This document shows, piece after piece, positions 1-9,438 of a stretch of 64,000 bases of DNA. The position numbers were made by a program, and so were the translations under genes. The stretch is from Clostridia bacterium (GTDB taxonomy: Bacteria > Bacillota > Clostridia > Lachnospirales > CAG-274). The stretch's first letter is position 1; each line of letters starts with the position of its first letter. Location: NCBI GenBank assembly GCA_030524425.1, contig JAUNGN010000001.1, positions 1 through 64,000 of the forward strand, written 5' to 3'. The notes below the pieces were generated by a model. The model saw nothing but the letters and a program-made list of their open reading frames with translations, was not told the DNA's origin and did not search any database.

Positions 1-141
1 AGTTGAACCTTACTTTTTTATTTCTTTTGTTACCTATCTATTGTACCTCAACAATTACAAGCAAAACGGAAATTTTTTTAATCCTCGCCAATAATTCTGT
101 CACTTTTCACAATAACTTATCAACTTTTTTGTATATTTTTT

Positions 142-987
142 CTATTTACTTTTTAGTTTTTTTATTATATCTATACCCGCTATTGCACCGTCGCTGACAG
201 CTTTTGCAACCTGTAAAAGTCCTCCGGTGCAGTCACCTACAGCATATAACAAAGGAATATTTGTTGCCATATTTTCATCTACGGCAATATAATTACCCTT
301 TACAACAGCACCAAGCTTTTTTGCAAGATCAACTCCGCCTGCCACACCAATAGCAATAAAAATACCATTTACCTCCAGTTCATCCCCATCCTCAAATATA
401 ACCTTTTCAACTGTGTCATTACCCTCAACAGACCTTATTTTTCTGTCATCACAGTTAGCATAATCCGGAGATTCCTTGCCGTCAGTTAAAATAGTAACAC
501 TGCCGGCAACCTTTTCAAGAATATAAGCCTCATGCATGGCATAATCACCGTTTCCTATTACACAGACATTTTTACCTCTGTAAAAGAATGCATCACATAC
601 AGCACAATAGCTTACTCCTTTGCCCTCAAATTCCTTTATATTATTTATTTTAGGTACACTTCTGCCGGCACCGTTTGCAATAACTAAAGCATCAGCCTCA
701 TAATCATTATTCTTTGTACTTACTGCAAACTTACCGTTATATCCTACACCTATTACTTCTTCTTCAATAACATCAGCACCCAATCTTTTAACCGAATCAA
801 TACCCCTGCTGTAAAGCTCCTCACCGCTTATTCCATTTGGAAATCCATAATAATTTTCAATTTTTTCAGCTTTCATAAGGGCACTGCCGCCTTGTGTAAA
901 TATTACAGTGTCAATATTGCCTCTTAGCGTATAAAGTCCCGCTGAAACTCCTGCAGGACCGCCTCCTATTATAATTACATTTGACAT
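142..987 (-). CDS. Thioredoxin-reductase-like FAD/NAD(P)-dependent oxidoreductase
   Basis: A 281-residue cytoplasmic flavoprotein of the thioredoxin reductase family, expected to move electrons from NAD(P)H through FAD to a redox-active disulfide. The N-terminus has the FAD-binding GGGPAGVSAG motif, a CAVC redox pair lies near residue 130, a second nucleotide-binding GNGDYA segment follows, and the C-terminal AVGDCTGG motif contacts FAD. It is shorter than typical TrxB (about 310 residues), and the second nucleotide site has GNGDYA rather than GGGxSA, so the electron donor or partner may differ. The start is preceded by AAAGGAG. It lies 15 nt after the deacetylase-like gene upstream and is probably co-transcribed with it. 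No thioredoxin gene is adjacent, so the substrate is uncertain. Confidence 0.85.
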   Translation of the reverse strand: MSNVIIIGGGPAGVSAGLYTLRGNIDTVIFTQGGSALMKAEKIENYYGFPNGISGEELYSRGIDSVKRLGADVIEEEVIGVGYNGKFAVSTKNNDYEADALVIANGAGRSVPKINNIKEFEGKGVSYCAVCDAFFYRGKNVCVIGNGDYAMHEAYILEKVAGSVTILTDGKESPDYANCDDRKIRSVEGNDTVEKVIFEDGDELEVNGIFIAIGVAGGVDLAKKLGAVVKGNYIAVDENMATNIPLLYAVGDCTGGLLQVAKAVSDGAIAGIDIIKKLKSK

Positions 988-1002
988 TAAGCCTTATCTC
1001 CT

Positions 1003-2280
1003 TTATCTAAAGTCAGAAAAGCTGTATCCCAGCTTAATAATATAATCCACTATATTTGGAAGAGCAGCATCATCCGAATAGCTCCATACTCTTTTGCCGT
1101 CAACGGTTTCCACCTCAAGCTGTTTCTCATCTATTACGGGATGATAAAAAAGACTTAATGTGTAACCCTTATCAGCAGAGTCCTTAATCCTGTCAAATAT
1201 GGAATAATCCCTTATGTAATGCACATAATCCGCAGGTGTTGGTATGTAAAATACATTTTTATCCGACCTTGTTGTATAAGTAAGGTAATTATAATGTTTG
1301 TCATCAGGATAAGACTGATAAATTGCATCAAAATAATGCTCAGCCATAAGCATCTGTTCATTTGTGGCACCATAATGAGGAAATTCAAAAAATTCCTCTT
1401 TATAACCAAGTCTGTGACAGGTTTCTTTAGCTGCCGCCATTCTTCTTGCCTGCTCATTAAGATTATAGGGTGTATTCTCACCCCACTCATAGCCTACTCC
1501 GCTTTCCTCATTACCATATTGATGAGTGTAGCCATGCAGTCCCAAATGTCCATTATGGTCTGTCATATAATCAATAACATACAAAAAATATGAATTGTAT
1601 AAATTATAATCCTTTGATACATCGTTCCAATAACCTCCTGCAGGATAGGCATATACAGGAATCCATGCTATATAATATTCCTGATTTCTGTCATATAAAT
1701 ACTTTGAAGTATATTTAAGTTTTTCAAGCATATCAACGGTATAGTTTCCCTTATTACCGGGCTTTAAACCGTCTGCCGTAACATCCTCAAGTCTTATATA
1801 TGCTTCTTTACAGTCTGATGCCGCCTCAGTATAAAGTTCTGCATTATTACCGCATTTTTCACTTATAATTTTAGCAGAATTATTATCTAAGTCAACTAAA
1901 ATTTCATAATTAAAAGGGGTAATCAGTTCATAAAGTGAAATATATTCCACATTATTATAAGCAAATATTACTGGCCGGTTGCCTGTAACCCCGCCGTTTA
2001 AAAATTCGGTTTTCCCGTCAATCTCTATATTGTAACCCTTGGTTACGCTTATGAGTTTACCGCCCATAAATTTTACACCTTCAACCAAGGGTACGGACAG
2101 CCTGCCATTGCAAAAAAATGTTTCGGTACTCTCTCCGCAAGGATATTCTATCTTAACATCAGCAGGCTGAACATTATAGCTTATTTCAGGTTCCGTATAT
2201 TCAATATAGCAGTTTTCTTCTGCCTGAACAACAGTTGTCATAATAATAAAAACAATTAACAGCACAATTATATTTCTCAT
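1003..2280 (-). CDS. Secreted DUF2334 polysaccharide-deacetylase-like protein
   Basis: A 425-residue exported protein with a signal peptide in the first 20 residues (hydrophobic IIVLLIVFIIMTTVV then AEE). Residues about 20-150 resemble the beta-rich copper-amine-oxidase-N-like wall modules of Clostridia. The second half is a DUF2334 NodB-like domain, shown by LGLHGYTHQYG, EFFEFPHYG and LSLFYHPV, which carry the His and Asp/Glu residues expected for metal binding. The family is thought to deacetylate cell-surface or extracellular polysaccharides, but the substrate is not known. The start follows GAAGGA. It is in the same orientation as, and 15 nt from, the flavoprotein gene downstream. Confidence 0.78.
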   Translation of the reverse strand: MRNIIVLLIVFIIMTTVVQAEENCYIEYTEPEISYNVQPADVKIEYPCGESTETFFCNGRLSVPLVEGVKFMGGKLISVTKGYNIEIDGKTEFLNGGVTGNRPVIFAYNNVEYISLYELITPFNYEILVDLDNNSAKIISEKCGNNAELYTEAASDCKEAYIRLEDVTADGLKPGNKGNYTVDMLEKLKYTSKYLYDRNQEYYIAWIPVYAYPAGGYWNDVSKDYNLYNSYFLYVIDYMTDHNGHLGLHGYTHQYGNEESGVGYEWGENTPYNLNEQARRMAAAKETCHRLGYKEEFFEFPHYGATNEQMLMAEHYFDAIYQSYPDDKHYNYLTYTTRSDKNVFYIPTPADYVHYIRDYSIFDRIKDSADKGYTLSLFYHPVIDEKQLEVETVDGKRVWSYSDDAALPNIVDYIIKLGYSFSDFR

Positions 2281-2371
2281 ATTATTTCCTTCTTCTGTAT
2301 ATAATCAATAGCAATTATACAATACATTTAAACTATATTCAAGAAAATTGTTGTTAATAATTTATTACATT

Positions 2372-3121
2372 TTAATATATCCATACTCCCGTTCCTGTTT
2401 CTATATTATTAAAAAACCACTCTGCATCTTCAACACTCATTCTGACACAGCCGCTTGACCTCTTTCTTCCCAAAACATCATCGGTAATCTTTTTATCCTT
2501 ATCCATAGCTACAGAGTGAAATAAATAGCTTCCGTTAAACCTTACCCAGTACATAGCTCCGCTGCCTAATCTTTCTGAATAAAACCATTTCCCTCTGTCA
2601 CTGATTTCAAATAACCCCCTGACTGTAGGGGAAGTATTGTGCCCTGTAGCACACACAATTCTTTTTTCTATGCTTCTTTTGCCATTTTCTCCTTTTAATA
2701 TATAAACTCTCTGTCTGTCAATATCCACCCACACAAAATGACTTGTTTTGCTCTCTAAACTTGAATTTGCATAATCCAGTATAACTTTATCGGAAAGCTT
2801 GGATGTATTTGTGCTCATATCCGGAGGTATTGAAAGAGCAGTATTCTTTACCCAGCCCAGGCGGTTTTTATATCTTACATAATACCATTTTTCATTTCTG
2901 TCCTTTAATATTTCTACCTTTTCTCCAGATAATATTAAATTTACGGCATTTCCGTCCACATTATCATAAAGCACCGCTCCCTGAGGCACTGCTGCAAACA
3001 CAGCGGAGGGTCTTATTACAGAGGGAATTGTATTTGCATCAACTATTTCCTTTTTTACAACAAACAGAACTGAAATTGCAACAACAAGACCAAAGCTTAA
3101 TAAAATATATCTCTTCTTCAA
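2372..3121 (-). CDS. L,D-transpeptidase (YkuD family) with SH3-like domain
   Basis: A 249-residue exported protein that should cross-link peptidoglycan stems (3-3 links) or attach proteins to the wall. An N-terminal signal anchor (ILLSFGLVVAISVLFVV) is followed by an SH3-like module around residues 45-95 (GWVKNTA), then the YkuD catalytic domain ending with the signature SSGCVRMS, where Cys is the nucleophile and an upstream HSVAMD supplies the His. I place the start at the TTG at 3121, because GAGGTGA lies 6 nt upstream; the in-frame GTG at 3130 sits inside that ribosome binding site. It is divergent from nadB. Confidence 0.85.
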   Translation of the reverse strand: MKKRYILLSFGLVVAISVLFVVKKEIVDANTIPSVIRPSAVFAAVPQGAVLYDNVDGNAVNLILSGEKVEILKDRNEKWYYVRYKNRLGWVKNTALSIPPDMSTNTSKLSDKVILDYANSSLESKTSHFVWVDIDRQRVYILKGENGKRSIEKRIVCATGHNTSPTVRGLFEISDRGKWFYSERLGSGAMYWVRFNGSYLFHSVAMDKDKKITDDVLGRKRSSGCVRMSVEDAEWFFNNIETGTGVWIY

Positions 3122-3187
3122 AAAAATCACCTCTTAATAAAAATTATGACTAAATCAATTTTTTTTATACTAATATTAATATAAATC

Positions 3188-3215
3188 TTGAATTATTTTT
3201 TTTTTAGTGTAAAAT
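3188..3215 (+). promoter_or_regulatory. Probable sigma-A promoter of nadB
   Basis: TTGAAT at 3188-3193 and TAAAAT at 3210-3215 are separated by 16 nt, followed about 34 nt later by the nadB start with its GAGGG ribosome binding site. The spacer is an almost pure T tract. Call is by motif reading only. Confidence 0.55.
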
Positions 3216-3249
3216 GATAATAAGACATACTTTTAAAGAGGGAAATTTT

Positions 3250-4725
3250 ATGATAAGAACCGACATATTAATAATAGGCTCAGGTATAGGTGCCCTAAGT
3301 GTAGCCTCAGAGCTTTGTAAATATAACAAAAAAATAACAATAATAACAAAGGGATTAAGAAAAGCCTGCAATTCTTCTTTGGCACAAGGCGGTATCTCCG
3401 TAGCTCTGTCAGACGAAGATGATTACCATTGGCATTATGAGGATACTATGGTAGCAGGATGCAATATTAATGATGCTGATGCAGTAATGAAGCTTGTTTC
3501 AACTGCTCCGCAAGTTATACTTGATTTCATTAATACAGGCATGATATTTGATAAAGACAGCACCGGAAACTTAGCCTTTGGCAGAGAGGGCGCCCACAGA
3601 CTTAACAGAATAATACACGCAGGCGGTGACAGGACAGGCTTAAGGGTAGTTGAACAGCTTTTAAGAAACATTACCACTAACGTTAATATTGTTCAAAATG
3701 AAATGGCACTTGATTTGAGAGTAAATAACAGCAAATGCAGCGGTGCAATTACCCGTAGCTTTAAAACAGGAGAGATTTCCTATTATCAGGCTGATTATAC
3801 AATACTTGCAACCGGGGGCATAGGCCAGCTTTATCCTTCAACATCAAATGACATAACAATTACGGGCGATGGTATGGCTATGGCCTACAGAGCAGGCTGC
3901 AAATTAAAAAATCTTGAATTTATACAGTTCCACCCTACAATGCTTACAATAAACGGCAAGGCTTACGGTCTTGTATCAGAGGCTGTAAGAGGCGCAGGCG
4001 GAATACTTGTAAGTGATAAAGGTGAAAAAATTATGGAAAAGATTCACCCGCAGAAAGATTTAGCTCCAAGGGATGTTGTGGCAAGAGAGGTTTATGCCCG
4101 CTACTTAAAGGGGGAGAAAATCTTTCTTGACATATCAGACATTGATAATTTCAGAGAAAAATTCCCTACAGTAACTGAAATATGCGAGGAGCATGGTGTA
4201 AATGTTGATGATAAAATGATACCTGTTGCTCCGGGTGCTCACTTCCATATGGGTGGTGTTGAAGCAACTCCGGAGGGAGTTACAAATATTGACGGTCTTT
4301 ATGCAGTAGGTGAGGTTGCCTGTACAGGTGTACATGGTGCAAACAGACTTGCAAGCAATTCTCTCCTTGAAGGTCTTGTATTCGGCAAACTTTTAGCTGA
4401 CCACATAGTAAAGACACCAAGAAAAGCAGAAGAATTTGAGGATAAAATACCTGAGTCTAAATTGGACAGGCTTCCAGAAAAGCAGGAAATACAAAAGCAA
4501 ATGATGGAATTTGTAGGTATTGTAAGGCATACAGGCAAAATACATACAATAATTGACTGGTTTGAAAAATTTGTGCCCGACAAAAACTTTGGCAAACTTG
4601 ATATTATTAACACAGATAACGAAAAACTTGAAATTTATAATATGCTTACTGCAGGCTGGCTTATAGCCAAAGCTGCCGAAAGCAGAAAAGAGAGCATAGG
4701 TGCTCATTATATTGTTGAAGATTAA
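3250..4725 (+). CDS. nadB: L-aspartate oxidase
   Basis: A 491-residue FAD enzyme that oxidises L-aspartate to iminoaspartate, the first step of de novo NAD synthesis. Seen are the dinucleotide-binding GSGIGALSVASEL, the flavin/substrate motif NSSLAQGGI, HRLNRIIHAGGDRTG, the active-site APGAHFHMGGV and the C-terminal GLYAVGEVACTGVHGANRLASNSLLEG, all typical of NadB and the succinate dehydrogenase flavoprotein superfamily. The start is taken as the ATG at 3250 (IRTDILIIGSG), preceded by AAAGAGGG; an upstream in-frame ATG lacks such a site. In many Firmicutes nadB is joined to nadA and nadC; here it stands alone, ending in a terminator. Fumarate is the likely electron acceptor if the host is anaerobic (inference). 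Confidence 0.93.
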   Translation: MIRTDILIIGSGIGALSVASELCKYNKKITIITKGLRKACNSSLAQGGISVALSDEDDYHWHYEDTMVAGCNINDADAVMKLVSTAPQVILDFINTGMIFDKDSTGNLAFGREGAHRLNRIIHAGGDRTGLRVVEQLLRNITTNVNIVQNEMALDLRVNNSKCSGAITRSFKTGEISYYQADYTILATGGIGQLYPSTSNDITITGDGMAMAYRAGCKLKNLEFIQFHPTMLTINGKAYGLVSEAVRGAGGILVSDKGEKIMEKIHPQKDLAPRDVVAREVYARYLKGEKIFLDISDIDNFREKFPTVTEICEEHGVNVDDKMIPVAPGAHFHMGGVEATPEGVTNIDGLYAVGEVACTGVHGANRLASNSLLEGLVFGKLLADHIVKTPRKAEEFEDKIPESKLDRLPEKQEIQKQMMEFVGIVRHTGKIHTIIDWFEKFVPDKNFGKLDIINTDNEKLEIYNMLTAGWLIAKAAESRKESIGAHYIVED

Positions 4726-4758
4726 TAACAACTGTCCTAACTTTAAATCATAAATAAT

Positions 4759-4790
4759 AAAAATGCTGCCATATTACAGGCAGCATTTTT
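4759..4790. terminator. Bidirectional terminator between nadB and the LRR gene
   Basis: A hairpin with stem AAAATGCTGCC / GGCAGCATTTT, an 8-nt loop, an A run before and a T run after, lying between convergent genes. It can serve both strands. Confidence 0.85.
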
Positions 4791-4826
4791 GCTTATTGAG
4801 TCATACTTAGTCCATTAAAATATTAT

Positions 4827-7367
4827 TTAATTATAATTTACGTCTATAGAATATATATTAACATTATCCTTTTCTGAATATACATATAAGCTGTCTACTC
4901 TTCCTGTATACTCAACACTGCCGATACTAAGCTCTTCACCTGCAGGAATAGTGCCTAATACCGTGCCGTCTGCCTTAACAACCTTAAGACTTCTTGAAGC
5001 ATCATTTGATGCGGCTGCAATACTAATTGTACAATCTCTTGTAACGTCAATCTTAACTGCTCTGTAATCAGTACTTCCCTTGCCTCTGAGAGAAAGGCAG
5101 TAATCATATGTTACGCCGTCCAATGTTCTTGCATTCTCCTTTACCTGAACAGGATGTGTAGTGTCAGCTAAAATAGTAACATCATCAAAAGCTGTATTTG
5201 ATGTAATTGTTCCAAGACCGCTTAATGAAGCATCGCTGAAATTCCATGTTTTAGTTTCAGGAGTTGTTTTTATCATAACGCACTTTTTATAGATAAATGT
5301 AGGTGTGGTAAATCCTGTTTTGCCCTCATAGAAATATAATACAAGGTCAGAACTGCAGCCTGAAAATGCATTCTCATCCTCTGCAAGGTTATTAGGTGCA
5401 TCACCTTCAAAATAAACCTTCAACAGATTTGTACATCCTCTAAAGGCTTTTTCGTGAATATTAGTCACACTTTCAGGTATGATTATTTCGCTGATTGCTG
5501 TGCGCGAAAATGCCATCCAGCTTATTACAGCTAAGTTTGAATTTTCTTCAATTGTAACCTCTTCAAGAGATAATGCATAATAAAATGCATATTCATCAAT
5601 ATAAGTTACAGTATTTGGTATAAATAACGTCTTAATATTAGTACAGCTTTCAAATGCGGAATAACCAATGTACTCAACACCATTTTCTATTGTTACGCTT
5701 CCAAGTCTTTCCCATTCCGTAAAGGCTTCCTCATCAATACCTGTTACCTCAGTGCCGTCAATAACGCTTGGAATAACCAAATCCTGCGGATTTTGAAGAA
5801 CTCCGTTATCATCATATGCAGGCTCTAAATTGTCTATGTAGCCTGTAATTCTGCCTGTGCCCTTGTCTAAAATAAGACTGTAATCACTTGTTCTAGGGCT
5901 TATCATCTGACACTTATGACCAATCCATGTTGGACTGCTATAGCCTGTTTTGCCCTCATAATAGTAAAGCACTAAATAAGAACTGCAGTTACTAAAAGCA
6001 TTTTCATCCTCTTCCAGATTCTGAGGTGCATCTCCCTCAAAATATACCTTTTCAAGATACTTACAGTTTCTAAATGCCTTTTCATGGATATTGGTTACGC
6101 TTGCAGGTATTGTTACTTCCTCAAAGCAACAGCCTGCAAATGCCATATAGTTAATTACGGCAAGCTGCGGATTTTCACCAAATACAAGCTTATCAAGAAA
6201 CTTTGCATCATAAAAGGCATACTCATCAATATAAGTTAAGCTGTCAGGTATATATACGGTTTCAAGATTACCGCACTCCTGAAAAGCTGATACGCCGATA
6301 TATTCAATACCGTCTTCTATTGTTACACTTCCGAGTCTTTCCCAGCCCATTAATGCTTCTTCATCAATGCCTGTTATCTCAATACCGTTAATAACACTCG
6401 GAATAACCAAATCTAACGGATTCTGAAGGAAATTACCTGAATACACAGGCTCAATGTTATCTGTATAGCCTGTAATTCTTCCCGTATTTTCATCTACAAT
6501 AAGCCTGTAATCACTTGTGCTTATCATCTCACATCTGAAATAACCTAACCAATAAGGTGAAGTGAAACCGGTCTTTCCCTCATAGTAATATATAGTCAGA
6601 ATTTCCTCAAGATAACCTGCAAAAGCTGAACTGTCAATATTTTCAGGCGCATCACCTTCAAAAATGCACTCACTCAAACCCTCATTACTTTTAAAAGCAC
6701 ATCTGCCAATTGTTTTAACACTTGCAGGTATTCTTATAGATGCTAAATCGCAATAAGCAAAAGCCAATTCACCAATTGTTTCAAGCTGTGAGTTTTCGGC
6801 AAAATTTACATGGCTTACCATTCCTTCTGAATAAAAAGCCTTATATTTTATTTCAGTTATAGTAGAAGGTATATCTATTGAGTATAAATCACAGAACTTA
6901 AAGGCTTCATCCTCTATTGTACGGACACCCTCTTCAATAACAACCGATCTGTAATAGCCTTCGTTCATAAACGCACGCTGACCTATACCCAAAACAGGTA
7001 TACCGTTTATTTCTGATGGTATAACAATGTCAATATTTTTATTGCCGTCGTCATGATAGCCTGTAATCATCTGTGTATCTTCATTAAAATAAAGATATCC
7101 ATAAATAATATCATCCTTATGTGCTGTATCTTCCTCGTCTTCTTCGTCATCTGCTGTTTCAACAGCATCATTTTCTGCAGCAGTTTCATCCTCTGCAACA
7201 GTTGTTTCATCCTCAGCAGCTTCGTCTTCTGTAACGGCTGCTTCTGCTTCAACAGCTTCATTTTCCGCAGCCAATTCCACATCTGCAGCAAATACAGGCA
7301 AATTAGCACTTCCAATTGCCAGCATTGCAGTCAATGCAGAAGCCGCTGCTCTTTTGTTAATTTTCAT
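4827..7367 (-). CDS. Secreted BspA-type leucine-rich-repeat surface protein
   Basis: An 846-residue secreted protein. Signal peptide residues 1-28 end at VFAAD. An acidic low-complexity stretch (Glu/Asp/Ala/Thr, about residues 30-80) follows. The body is LRR_5 (BspA/TpLRR) repeats recognisable by recurring IPxSVTxIxxxAFxxC and YIGVSAF-like units. Two large copies of about 200 residues each begin with near-identical DENTGRITGY / DKGTGRITGY segments and end with YYYEGKTG. The last 130 residues (from TWNFSDASL) look like a beta-sandwich adhesion or carbohydrate-binding module. The start is the ATG at 7367, because GGGAGGA sits 9 nt upstream; the ATG at 7376 overlaps that site. Such proteins usually bind host or bacterial surfaces. 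No sortase LPxTG or SLH anchor is visible, so it may be released. Confidence 0.82.
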   Translation of the reverse strand: MKINKRAAASALTAMLAIGSANLPVFAADVELAAENEAVEAEAAVTEDEAAEDETTVAEDETAAENDAVETADDEEDEEDTAHKDDIIYGYLYFNEDTQMITGYHDDGNKNIDIVIPSEINGIPVLGIGQRAFMNEGYYRSVVIEEGVRTIEDEAFKFCDLYSIDIPSTITEIKYKAFYSEGMVSHVNFAENSQLETIGELAFAYCDLASIRIPASVKTIGRCAFKSNEGLSECIFEGDAPENIDSSAFAGYLEEILTIYYYEGKTGFTSPYWLGYFRCEMISTSDYRLIVDENTGRITGYTDNIEPVYSGNFLQNPLDLVIPSVINGIEITGIDEEALMGWERLGSVTIEDGIEYIGVSAFQECGNLETVYIPDSLTYIDEYAFYDAKFLDKLVFGENPQLAVINYMAFAGCCFEEVTIPASVTNIHEKAFRNCKYLEKVYFEGDAPQNLEEDENAFSNCSSYLVLYYYEGKTGYSSPTWIGHKCQMISPRTSDYSLILDKGTGRITGYIDNLEPAYDDNGVLQNPQDLVIPSVIDGTEVTGIDEEAFTEWERLGSVTIENGVEYIGYSAFESCTNIKTLFIPNTVTYIDEYAFYYALSLEEVTIEENSNLAVISWMAFSRTAISEIIIPESVTNIHEKAFRGCTNLLKVYFEGDAPNNLAEDENAFSGCSSDLVLYFYEGKTGFTTPTFIYKKCVMIKTTPETKTWNFSDASLSGLGTITSNTAFDDVTILADTTHPVQVKENARTLDGVTYDYCLSLRGKGSTDYRAVKIDVTRDCTISIAAASNDASRSLKVVKADGTVLGTIPAGEELSIGSVEYTGRVDSLYVYSEKDNVNIYSIDVNYN
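5275..6516 (-). repeat. Large tandem duplication within the LRR gene
   Basis: Two consecutive units of about 620 bp encode near-parallel protein segments: each starts with TSDYxLIxD-GTGRITGY, passes through IDEEA, WERLGSVTIE, YIDEYAFY and NIHEKAF, and ends with YEGKTG. A third, more divergent and partial unit lies towards the N-terminus. The DNA is also visibly similar, consistent with internal segmental duplication. Confidence 0.7.
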
Positions 7368-7737
7368 AATAATCATTCCTCCCTGTTTTTAATAAATATA
7401 AATTTTCTCTGATATCTAACCTCTGATATATCAATACACGGTAAAACAACAGCAAATCTTTAATATTTATACCGCAGTACCCCCGTTAACACTTAGTATC
7501 AAAAGTTGGATACAATTTATTTTAACATTTATTGGAATTCGTTTCAATAATCCTTCCCATACAAATAACGACAAAAGTATCACTCATTCAGCATAGATAT
7601 AATCCGCAAAAAAATTCTGTAATAAATAAAAGCCGTACAAGAAAGCAGACCTGTCTGCAGTCCTATCCGGCTTTTTAATCAGGGCAAACACCCATAATTT
7701 AAAAAATTATTTTATTATAAATAAACTTTATTATAAG
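7368..7737. other. Intergenic region upstream of the LRR gene
   Basis: About 370 bases with no gene. The part near 7370-7610 is the A+T-rich 5' region of the LRR gene and ends in its GGGAGGA ribosome binding site; I could not assign a convincing -35/-10 pair. The part near 7628-7676 is the terminator of the GNAT/DUF2156 pair. Confidence 0.6.
7628..7676 (-). terminator. Branched terminator after the GNAT gene
   Basis: An outer stem AAAAGCCG / CGGCTTTT encloses an inner hairpin GCAGAC / GTCTGC. On the minus strand it is followed by a T-rich tail (TTTTATTTATT). It lies about 60 nt past the GNAT stop codon. Confidence 0.75.
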
Positions 7738-8505
7738 CTAATTATACATTAAATTCATATAACCTTTATCCATATTGAATTTGCTATGCTTTTTTATCAT
7801 ACCCAGAGGAATCTTTTCACCCCTTACGGTAATTTCCACCTCATCACACTTAAGATATCTGCAGACCGAATTTAAAAGAACTTCCTTATCTCTCTCATCA
7901 GAATACATTAATTCTTCAACCTTATCAGACACAACAGCATAAGCATTATTATAAATAAAAATTTTACCTCCTAATGCCTTATACATATTAATCTGTGTTT
8001 TCCAGTAAGCCTCTGTTCTTATAATTTCTCCGTCATAAAGGGACATAAGCCCGGGGATATGGCAGTATTGAACCTCTTTTATATTGTCAATATCTTTACC
8101 TGCCTTATAAATTTCTCTGATTACATAAAAAGCCCTTTCATATCCAAGTCTGCCGTAATAATCAAACAACGGCTTATTTGCAGGTATAAGTATGGAAGCT
8201 GAAACACCCTTTTCAATATCAATTTCAAATGACTTCTTCAAAAGCTCACTCATTAAACCCTGTTTTCTGTATTTAGGATTAGTGGCTGCCCCATAAATAT
8301 AGGTGGCTTTTCCTGCACCCTTTATTTCATAAGGCATCATCTGTGCCATAGACAAAAGCTCATTATCTCTAACCATAATAAGTGTATTTTTACAGTCAAA
8401 TACATTTTTAAAAAAATACCTGTTAAAATCAGGCTCTTCGGGAAAAGCAATATCCCAAAGCTCAATTATGGAATCAATATCCTTTTTTTCCGCAAACCTT
8501 ATCAT
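7738..8505 (-). CDS. GNAT-family N-acetyltransferase
   Basis: A 255-residue protein with a GCN5-related acetyltransferase fold in its first half, which would transfer an acetyl group from acetyl-CoA. Visible are an N-terminal MIRFAEKKDIDSIIELW, the strand-4 region YIYGAATNPKYRKQGLMSELLKK containing the acetyl-CoA pyrophosphate-binding RKQGLM pattern, and the following FDYYGRLGYE. The length and the additional C-terminal domain resemble the Eis-like two-domain acetyltransferases; the substrate is unknown. The start overlaps the end of the DUF2156 gene by 4 nt (ATGA), so the two are translationally coupled. Confidence 0.8.
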   Translation of the reverse strand: MIRFAEKKDIDSIIELWDIAFPEEPDFNRYFFKNVFDCKNTLIMVRDNELLSMAQMMPYEIKGAGKATYIYGAATNPKYRKQGLMSELLKKSFEIDIEKGVSASILIPANKPLFDYYGRLGYERAFYVIREIYKAGKDIDNIKEVQYCHIPGLMSLYDGEIIRTEAYWKTQINMYKALGGKIFIYNNAYAVVSDKVEELMYSDERDKEVLLNSVCRYLKCDEVEITVRGEKIPLGMIKKHSKFNMDKGYMNLMYN

Positions 8506-9386
8506 TTTAATCTTCCCATATAATTAAGAGTAGTAAATTCAGGATAATAAGACTCCTTAGCTTTTCTTAATCCCTCAATTCCCAAATCCTCTTCTCTGTC
8601 TACATATTTAACATCACTGCAGCTGTTAATAACAAACTGCTGATTTATTACCTGATAAGCTCCGTTAATATTATAATCAGCCTTTTCAATATGGACAATC
8701 ATAGTATCCTCAAAAGATTTTGAGCCGAGAGTAACCGCCACAATTTTACCGTCAACCCTGAGTATACCTCCCTCAATACCAAGCTCCCTGTAATTCTTAA
8801 GGGCTGTTGACGCTGCACAAAGCTCACCTAAAAAATCATTATCCTCTTCACACCAGTCAAGCTGATAACTGAAAAACTCTCTTATATTGTCATCATTAAG
8901 AGATTCATAGCTCCAGCGTCCCTCATATTCCTTATAAAAACGGTTAACATGATTTTTCTTTTTGTGAAGCTTTTTACCTGAAAGTGAAGCAAGTTTTTCT
9001 GCTAAATAAACATAATCTGCATTATCTCTGTTTTCCTCAAACTCAAACATATTGGGATAATACTTTTCAACCTTTTCCCTGAGTTCAGGATATACTGACA
9101 TAAAAAGCCACGGTCTGCCAACTTTCCCGGTATATTCAAAAAGCCTTTCCATAGCCTTTTTAAAATCACCTTCACCATCAGGCACAAAATAATAATCTGT
9201 TTTTCCGTCTTCTCCGTCACTTTTAATATACAAAAAGTCATCAGCTACGGCAAACTGTGTATTGTAATGCTTTCCCCATATAAAAAGATCCGTAAAGCAG
9301 TATTCGCATAAAAAATGATTTTCCTTTTTAAAGTGCTTATCTATAATTTCCTTATCCTTAATTTCTATTGGTTTAAACTCCAACAT
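8502..9386 (-). CDS. DUF2156 (phosphatidylglycerol lysyltransferase C-terminal-like) protein
   Basis: A 294-residue soluble protein of the DUF2156/LPG-synthase C-terminal family, built of two GNAT-like halves. It starts with FKPIEIKDKEIID, contains HKKKNHVNRF (the conserved KxxNxxxRF region) and ends with YVDREEDLGIEGLRKAKESYYP, all typical of this family. No membrane segments are present, so it is not a full MprF-type lipid aminoacyltransferase. Members without the flippase part transfer aminoacyl or similar groups to unknown acceptors. It is coupled to the downstream acetyltransferase gene by a 4-nt overlap. Confidence 0.78.
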   Translation of the reverse strand: MLEFKPIEIKDKEIIDKHFKKENHFLCEYCFTDLFIWGKHYNTQFAVADDFLYIKSDGEDGKTDYYFVPDGEGDFKKAMERLFEYTGKVGRPWLFMSVYPELREKVEKYYPNMFEFEENRDNADYVYLAEKLASLSGKKLHKKKNHVNRFYKEYEGRWSYESLNDDNIREFFSYQLDWCEEDNDFLGELCAASTALKNYRELGIEGGILRVDGKIVAVTLGSKSFEDTMIVHIEKADYNINGAYQVINQQFVINSCSDVKYVDREEDLGIEGLRKAKESYYPEFTTLNYMGRLK

Positions 9387-9438
9387 TTGTATACCTTCAT
9401 TTCCTCTATGGATTTTGCGTTGAAACCCAATTTATTAT

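Noticed and set aside
3-197. A 64-codon hydrophobic reading frame at the left window edge
   Set aside because: It overlaps the end of the flavoprotein gene on the opposite strand, has no start signal and is an A/T-rich chance frame.
5275-6516. CRISPR-like repeats in the LRR region
   Set aside because: The periodicity is about 620 bp and in frame; it reflects protein-coding duplications, not short repeats with spacers.
7067-7412. Low-complexity reading frames opposite or shifted from the acidic part of the LRR gene
   Set aside because: They arise from the Glu/Asp/Ala repeat codons of the real gene in other frames.
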